Of a stretch of DNA of 34,574 nt, positions 31,497 to 34,574 are shown one piece after another. Location: positions 1-34,574 of the forward strand of contig JAHFIW010000014.1 of the NCBI GenBank assembly GCA_023246195.1, written 5' to 3'. Below the pieces are notes generated by a model. The model saw nothing but the letters and a program-made list of their open reading frames with translations. It was not told the origin of the DNA and ran no database searches. The DNA is from a bacterium (GTDB lineage Bacteria > Patescibacteriota > Patescibacteriia > SG8-24). The first letter of the stretch is position 1, and every line of letters starts with the position of its first letter. Both the position numbers and the translations under genes were made by a program.

Positions 31497-31523
31497 CCCT
31501 CCGCTATGCGGGGTGTTTTTTGC
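31497..31523 (+). terminator. Probable terminator after the P-type ATPase
   Basis: CTCCGC/GCGGGG stem (one G-T pair) around TAT, then TGTTTTTT. A run of nine C just upstream is an error-prone position for sequencing. Confidence 0.55.
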
Positions 31524-31545
31524 AAAAATTCTTTTCGCAGTCGTG

Positions 31546-31574
31546 TTGACGCCAATCCTCCGGCATGATGAGAT
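31546..31574 (+). promoter_or_regulatory. Promoter of the coiled-coil protein gene
   Basis: TTGACG (31546-31551), 17 bp, TGAGAT (31569-31574). Confidence 0.55.
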
Positions 31575-31600
31575 GTGCTGGCTCTGATTAAGGAGGAGTC

Positions 31601-32020
31601 ATGACCGAGCATGAAAATACGCCCGTAGCATCGTTGGCGGCGGAAGAAAGGCGGTTGGTGGAGCGGAAGCTCAAGGAGCTGCAACAGAAGCATTCCGAGC
31701 GACGTTCCGCGCTCCGAGACCTGCAGTCTTTCCACAGTGCGGCCTGGGCGCAGTACGGCAGCGAACTCAGCAGCGGCGGGATGATGCGCGAGGAGCGGGA
31801 AGTCAGCGCCGACATCGAGGCCCTCGCGGCCAACATCGCCCTGCTGACGAACTGCCTCTCCGGAGAGGTGCCCGTCAGGCGGGATCTGGTGGCGGCGGGT
31901 GAGCTCGAGTATAAGCTGGTTCAGCGTCAAAAGCTCGATGCCGAGATCGTCGCCTTGCAGCAAAAGCTCGCCGTGACGGATCGGGTCCGGGCGCTGCTCG
32001 TCCTTCCCGTCGAGAAGTAG
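31601..32020 (+). CDS. Small coiled-coil hypothetical protein
   Basis: A 139-residue protein starting with an AAGGAGG site 5 nt upstream. It is almost entirely charged helix: residues ~13-45 (EERRLVERKLKELQQKHSERR) and ~105-130 (QRQKLDAEIVALQQKLAVTD) look like coiled coils separated by a central helical stretch. No cysteine cluster, signal or membrane segment. The helical hairpin shape loosely recalls Gre-type factors, but I see no specific motif. Single-gene unit with promoter and terminator. Confidence 0.65.
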   Translation: MTEHENTPVASLAAEERRLVERKLKELQQKHSERRSALRDLQSFHSAAWAQYGSELSSGGMMREEREVSADIEALAANIALLTNCLSGEVPVRRDLVAAGELEYKLVQRQKLDAEIVALQQKLAVTDRVRALLVLPVEK

Positions 32021-32032
32021 TTCGGCTCCAGA

Positions 32033-32057
32033 GGCACGCATCGCGTGCCTTTTTTTT
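32033..32057 (+). terminator. Terminator of the coiled-coil gene
   Basis: GGCACGC/GCGTGCC stem, 3-nt loop, eight T. Confidence 0.9.
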
Positions 32058-32077
32058 ATCAGCAGATTCGAACACGA

Positions 32078-32710
32078 TCAGCAGGAGCGTTTCGGCTTGC
32101 GCCATTCGACGATTTCGCCCGCGCTGATCTCGACGTCGTCCGCTTTCCGAAGCGCGACGACGTCTTTCGTTTTGAGTATGGCCTGATGCGGAATGTCACA
32201 GAGATGTTCCGGCACGAACCAGACCGGCTCTTCCGAGGTCATCCAGTTTTGACCGTCGAAGCGGGCGAGGTTCACCGGGCGCGAGAAGGCGCGCATCGTC
32301 TTGCGTCCGTCCTTGAGGAAATATTCGTGAAAATAGGACATCACCAACTCGCGCACCGAGGCGTAGATTGGCTCGCGGTAACGCAGCACCGCGTGATTGG
32401 TTTTTGAAATTGCGCCCCAGCGTCCGCGCACCTTGAACACCGCGATGACGTGATCGTGGTCGTCGTCCGTGGATTCGAGGTCGACCACCAGCGGGGGATG
32501 ACCCAATAGGCGCAGCGCCGTCGCGGCGAACATCGCGCCCTCCATGCATTGCGCCTTTCGTTCCGCCAGCACGCGGCGCGGCGACTTGCAGGTATCGCCC
32601 AGCGTTTCAAAATTGAAGGGCATGGTATTCAGAAAGTCCTGAATTTTCGCCGGCGTGTGCAGCTTCCGCATGGATCGCATCTCAGCTGCCGTGAATCCGA
32701 TATCGCGCAT
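32078..32710 (-). CDS. Transglutaminase-like (papain-fold) protein
   Basis: A 210-residue cytoplasmic protein. RKAQCMEGAMFAATALRLLG has the catalytic-type Cys at the start of a long helix, as in transglutaminase-like domains. HDHVIAVFKVRGRWGAISKTNH follows with the His and a downstream polar residue for a triad. The rest (FSRPVNLARFDGQNWMTSEEPVWF) looks like an added beta region. Activity (amide cleavage or transfer) is inferred from the fold only. On the minus strand TACAAT ends 8 nt before the ATG, so the mRNA is probably leaderless; the promoter is divergent from the next gene. Confidence 0.7.
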   Translation of the reverse strand: MRDIGFTAAEMRSMRKLHTPAKIQDFLNTMPFNFETLGDTCKSPRRVLAERKAQCMEGAMFAATALRLLGHPPLVVDLESTDDDHDHVIAVFKVRGRWGAISKTNHAVLRYREPIYASVRELVMSYFHEYFLKDGRKTMRAFSRPVNLARFDGQNWMTSEEPVWFVPEHLCDIPHQAILKTKDVVALRKADDVEISAGEIVEWRKPKRSC

Positions 32711-32718
32711 ATGCGGTC

Positions 32719-32724
32719 ATTGTA
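32719..32724 (-). promoter_or_regulatory. -10 element for leaderless transglutaminase-like mRNA
   Basis: TACAAT on the minus strand, 8 nt before ATG 32710. The -35 is weak. Confidence 0.5.
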
Positions 32725-32829
32725 GCACGCTCCGCATGACATGAAATAATTTCGCCTATGCCTGACCGTCTTGACTCGGGCGTGGTCGGAATGTACGCTC
32801 CTGCCACGTCCTTTTTCAAGGAGAAGACG

Positions 32830-33714
32830 ATGAAGCTGACGGAACGACTGCGAACGGCGATTGCGATCGTGTCGGAAGGCGTCAACCTGTGGGTCGACCC
32901 TCCTCGCATTCGCAAGCTCAAGGTTACGATCGATAGGGGCTGGTACGAACGGCGCGCCGCTCAGCGCGAGGCAGACAAGCTGGCACATCCCGAAATCTGG
33001 GATCGTCACAGGAAGAGGGCGGAGGGTTTTGCCAAACAGGGACTCTTGCAGAAACCCAAGAATCTCCGTCGCTACCGCCTCCTGGTCACGCATCCGCAGA
33101 CTGGCGCGCAGCATGACGCCTCAGTGGTCATCGACATCGAACGGCGACTGATTGACTGGACCTACACTTCCGCCTGGCTGTTCGGCGAGGAGCATGAAGG
33201 CTCCGGCGGCATCGGCCTGATGCTCATCACCTTGCCGACTTCCGCGCTGCTGTCGCCGTACATCTTCGTGCGCATGCGCATGTACGCGGCGCAGGAAGAA
33301 CGAGAGGGCATGTCGCGTCATGGAAGCGCGCTGCTCGAAGCGCTCGGCGACCAGATTACCGCCGACGAACGGCTGGAGATGACCGACGCTTTCAAGAGCG
33401 AGTGGGCTCGGCAATGCCTGAGGCGGAAGAAGGTGACGCTGGCGCAGGCAGATGACCTGTTGCGGACGCTTCGGCTGGTGGAGCGGCACGCCTCTGAAAA
33501 TGAAGCCATGCAGTACGGCGACGTCGCGGCATCCGACTACCGCTGGTTCGACGAAGCCGGTGACTGTCTTGCCCAAGGCGGCATCTACGGCACGCGCGAT
33601 CATTACGTCAAGGTGCTCGGGTCAGTTTTCGAGGATGAGGAGGCTGACCGTCTCATCAGCTGCTTCGCCGTGCGGGAGAAGACGGTTAATGGCAAAAAAA
33701 GGGCCCGCGCGTAA
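32830..33714 (+). CDS. Hypothetical protein with one or two central hydrophobic segments
   Basis: A 294-residue protein without recognised family. The start is fixed by AAGGAG 6 nt before ATG 32830, although the frame is open to 32758. Residues ~90-120 form strands (YRLLVTHPQTGAQHDASVVIDIERR). GGIGLMLITLPTSALLSPYIFV (about 129-150) is hydrophobic but short and may be buried rather than membrane-spanning. The C-terminal half is charged and helical. The end is basic (NGKKRARA). A terminator follows closely. Confidence 0.65.
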   Translation: MKLTERLRTAIAIVSEGVNLWVDPPRIRKLKVTIDRGWYERRAAQREADKLAHPEIWDRHRKRAEGFAKQGLLQKPKNLRRYRLLVTHPQTGAQHDASVVIDIERRLIDWTYTSAWLFGEEHEGSGGIGLMLITLPTSALLSPYIFVRMRMYAAQEEREGMSRHGSALLEALGDQITADERLEMTDAFKSEWARQCLRRKKVTLAQADDLLRTLRLVERHASENEAMQYGDVAASDYRWFDEAGDCLAQGGIYGTRDHYVKVLGSVFEDEEADRLISCFAVREKTVNGKKRARA

Positions 33715-33724
33715 AGTGCGGTTC

Positions 33725-33751
33725 GAGCGCCGGGTGGCGCTCATTTTTTTT
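33725..33751 (+). terminator. Terminator of the 294-aa gene
   Basis: GAGCGCC/GGCGCTC with GGGT loop, then A and eight T. From here to 33946 I see no gene. Confidence 0.9.
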
Positions 33752-33946
33752 GCACATGCCGCCCATTTCACGCTGCGTATGAAAAAACTCGAGCAAAGTC
33801 GAGTCTCGACCGTGTGAAATATCTCGACGCGGTTGCAGGCGGTCATGACGGTCACGCGGAGCGTGCCCGTCCGGCAAGGATATTACGGCACTGACCTCGC
33901 GACAAAACCCCTTTACCGGCGCACTTCAAAATGCTACTTTGCGCCC

Positions 33947-34574
33947 ATGAGTACGATGCTCCAAGTCAATGACGTTACCAAGCGCTTCGGCCCGCACGTG
34001 GTCCTTGACCGCGCGCGGATTTCGTTTGCCGAAGGGCAAAAAGTGGGCATCATCGGCCGCAATGGCGCGGGCAAATCCACCTTGGTCCGCATCATCGTGG
34101 GCGACGATGAGGCCGATGAAGGCAGCGTCACGAGGCACTCGTCGTTGCGATTGGGCTATTTGGAACAGCATGCGCCATACAAGGAAGAAGAGACGGCCAT
34201 GGCCTTCCTGACGCGTTATGCCGAAGTGGAAACGTGGCGGGCCGCAAAAGCCGCCAGCCGTTTTGAGATGAAGGGCGATATGCTCGAACGGCGCGTCGCC
34301 GAGCTGTCCGAAGGCTATCGCATGCGCGTGCGACTCACCGGCATGCTGTTGCGCGAGCCGAACTTCCTGGTGCTCGACGAACCGACCAACTACCTCGACC
34401 TTCGCACGCAGATGCTTCTCGAGGAATTTTTGCGCACGTTTCGCGGCGGCTTCATGGTCGTGTCGCATGACCGCGAATTTCTGAAGAACACCTGTCAGGA
34501 GACGCTGGAGGTCGATCACGGTCGATTGTTTCTGTATCCGCAGGGTATCGAGGCGTACCTGCTGTACAAGGAGC
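33947..34574 (+). CDS. ABC-F family ATPase, N-terminal part (cut by window end)
   Basis: 209 residues of a soluble two-domain ABC protein, the first nucleotide-binding domain only. Walker A is GRNGAGKST, the signature region LSEGYRMRVRL (normally LSGGxxxR, here SEGY), Walker B LVLDEPTNYLD, and the H-loop VVSHDREFL. There are no membrane helices. ABC-F proteins act on the ribosome, as translation factors or in antibiotic protection; which one cannot be told from half the gene. GCTACT ends 8 nt before the ATG, so the mRNA may be leaderless. Confidence 0.85.
   Translation, partial: MSTMLQVNDVTKRFGPHVVLDRARISFAEGQKVGIIGRNGAGKSTLVRIIVGDDEADEGSVTRHSSLRLGYLEQHAPYKEEETAMAFLTRYAEVETWRAAKAASRFEMKGDMLERRVAELSEGYRMRVRLTGMLLREPNFLVLDEPTNYLDLRTQMLLEEFLRTFRGGFMVVSHDREFLKNTCQETLEVDHGRLFLYPQGIEAYLLYKE

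Noticed and set aside
31488-31500. Run of nine C as a phase-variable tract
   Set aside because: It is intergenic and not placed to switch a reading frame or promoter spacing; more likely chance or sequencing noise.
1-34574. CRISPR array, insertion sequence or replication origin
   Set aside because: No regularly spaced direct repeats, transposase or integrase gene, or DnaA-box cluster was seen.

Overview
The window is about 34.6 kb of gene-dense, fairly GC-rich bacterial DNA. Short intergenic gaps, housekeeping genes mixed with unannotatable proteins, a single-chain glycyl-tRNA synthetase, several mRNAs that look leaderless, and a cell-surface domain I associate with candidate-phylum genomes suggest a Patescibacteria/CPR-type bacterium, probably from a metagenome assembly. 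This placement is inference. TGA is used as a normal stop (for example holB and glyS), so the code is not the UGA=Gly variant.

Layout. 1-10.3 kb is core: an acidic hypothetical gene, DNA polymerase III delta' (holB), a beta-propeller lipoprotein, ribosome recycling factor (frr), a separately transcribed pair of tandem structured RNAs (3906-4246), glyS, an M16 peptidase, tpiA, a TPR protein, tRNA-Thr/Tyr/Thr, rpmG, an ArfB-type release factor and tRNA-Trp. 10.3-17.6 kb is accessory: a hypothetical gene, two HExxH zincin-like proteins, a Nudix hydrolase, a CYTH protein, a shortened Ndk-like gene, and a radical-SAM/SPASM maturase with an overlapping 62-residue peptide. 17.6-22.1 kb encodes three lipoproteins (PD40/TolB-like, unknown, PHP-domain), an FMN split-barrel protein and a VKOR-like membrane protein. 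22.2-34.6 kb holds a heterodimeric ABC exporter, a secreted Cys/Ala-rich protein, a GH44 glycosidase, a second split-barrel protein, an unusual P1B-like ATPase, small hypotheticals, a transglutaminase-like protein and a truncated ABC-F ATPase.

The most notable system is at 13.9-16.5 kb on the minus strand. A SPASM radical SAM enzyme with complete cysteine motifs is followed by a peptide whose C-terminus reads as consecutive triplets WGD-HDN-YQD-YEN-TVV-FYD. Five of these six fit the aromatic-x-Asp/Asn pattern expected of three-residue cyclophane (triceptide) RiPPs. The operon has a good promoter with a perfect palindrome at its start site and ends at a terminator embedded in the convergent zincin gene. 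The cassette is flanked by an exact 62-bp inverted copy of the tRNA-Trp 3' part and an exact 49-bp inverted copy of the tRNA-Trp terminator region, in permuted order. This suggests mobile entry, or an assembly problem that should be excluded.

The second notable element is the pair of 156-nt structured RNAs between frr and glyS, with their own promoter and terminator and with stem changes that preserve pairing between the copies.
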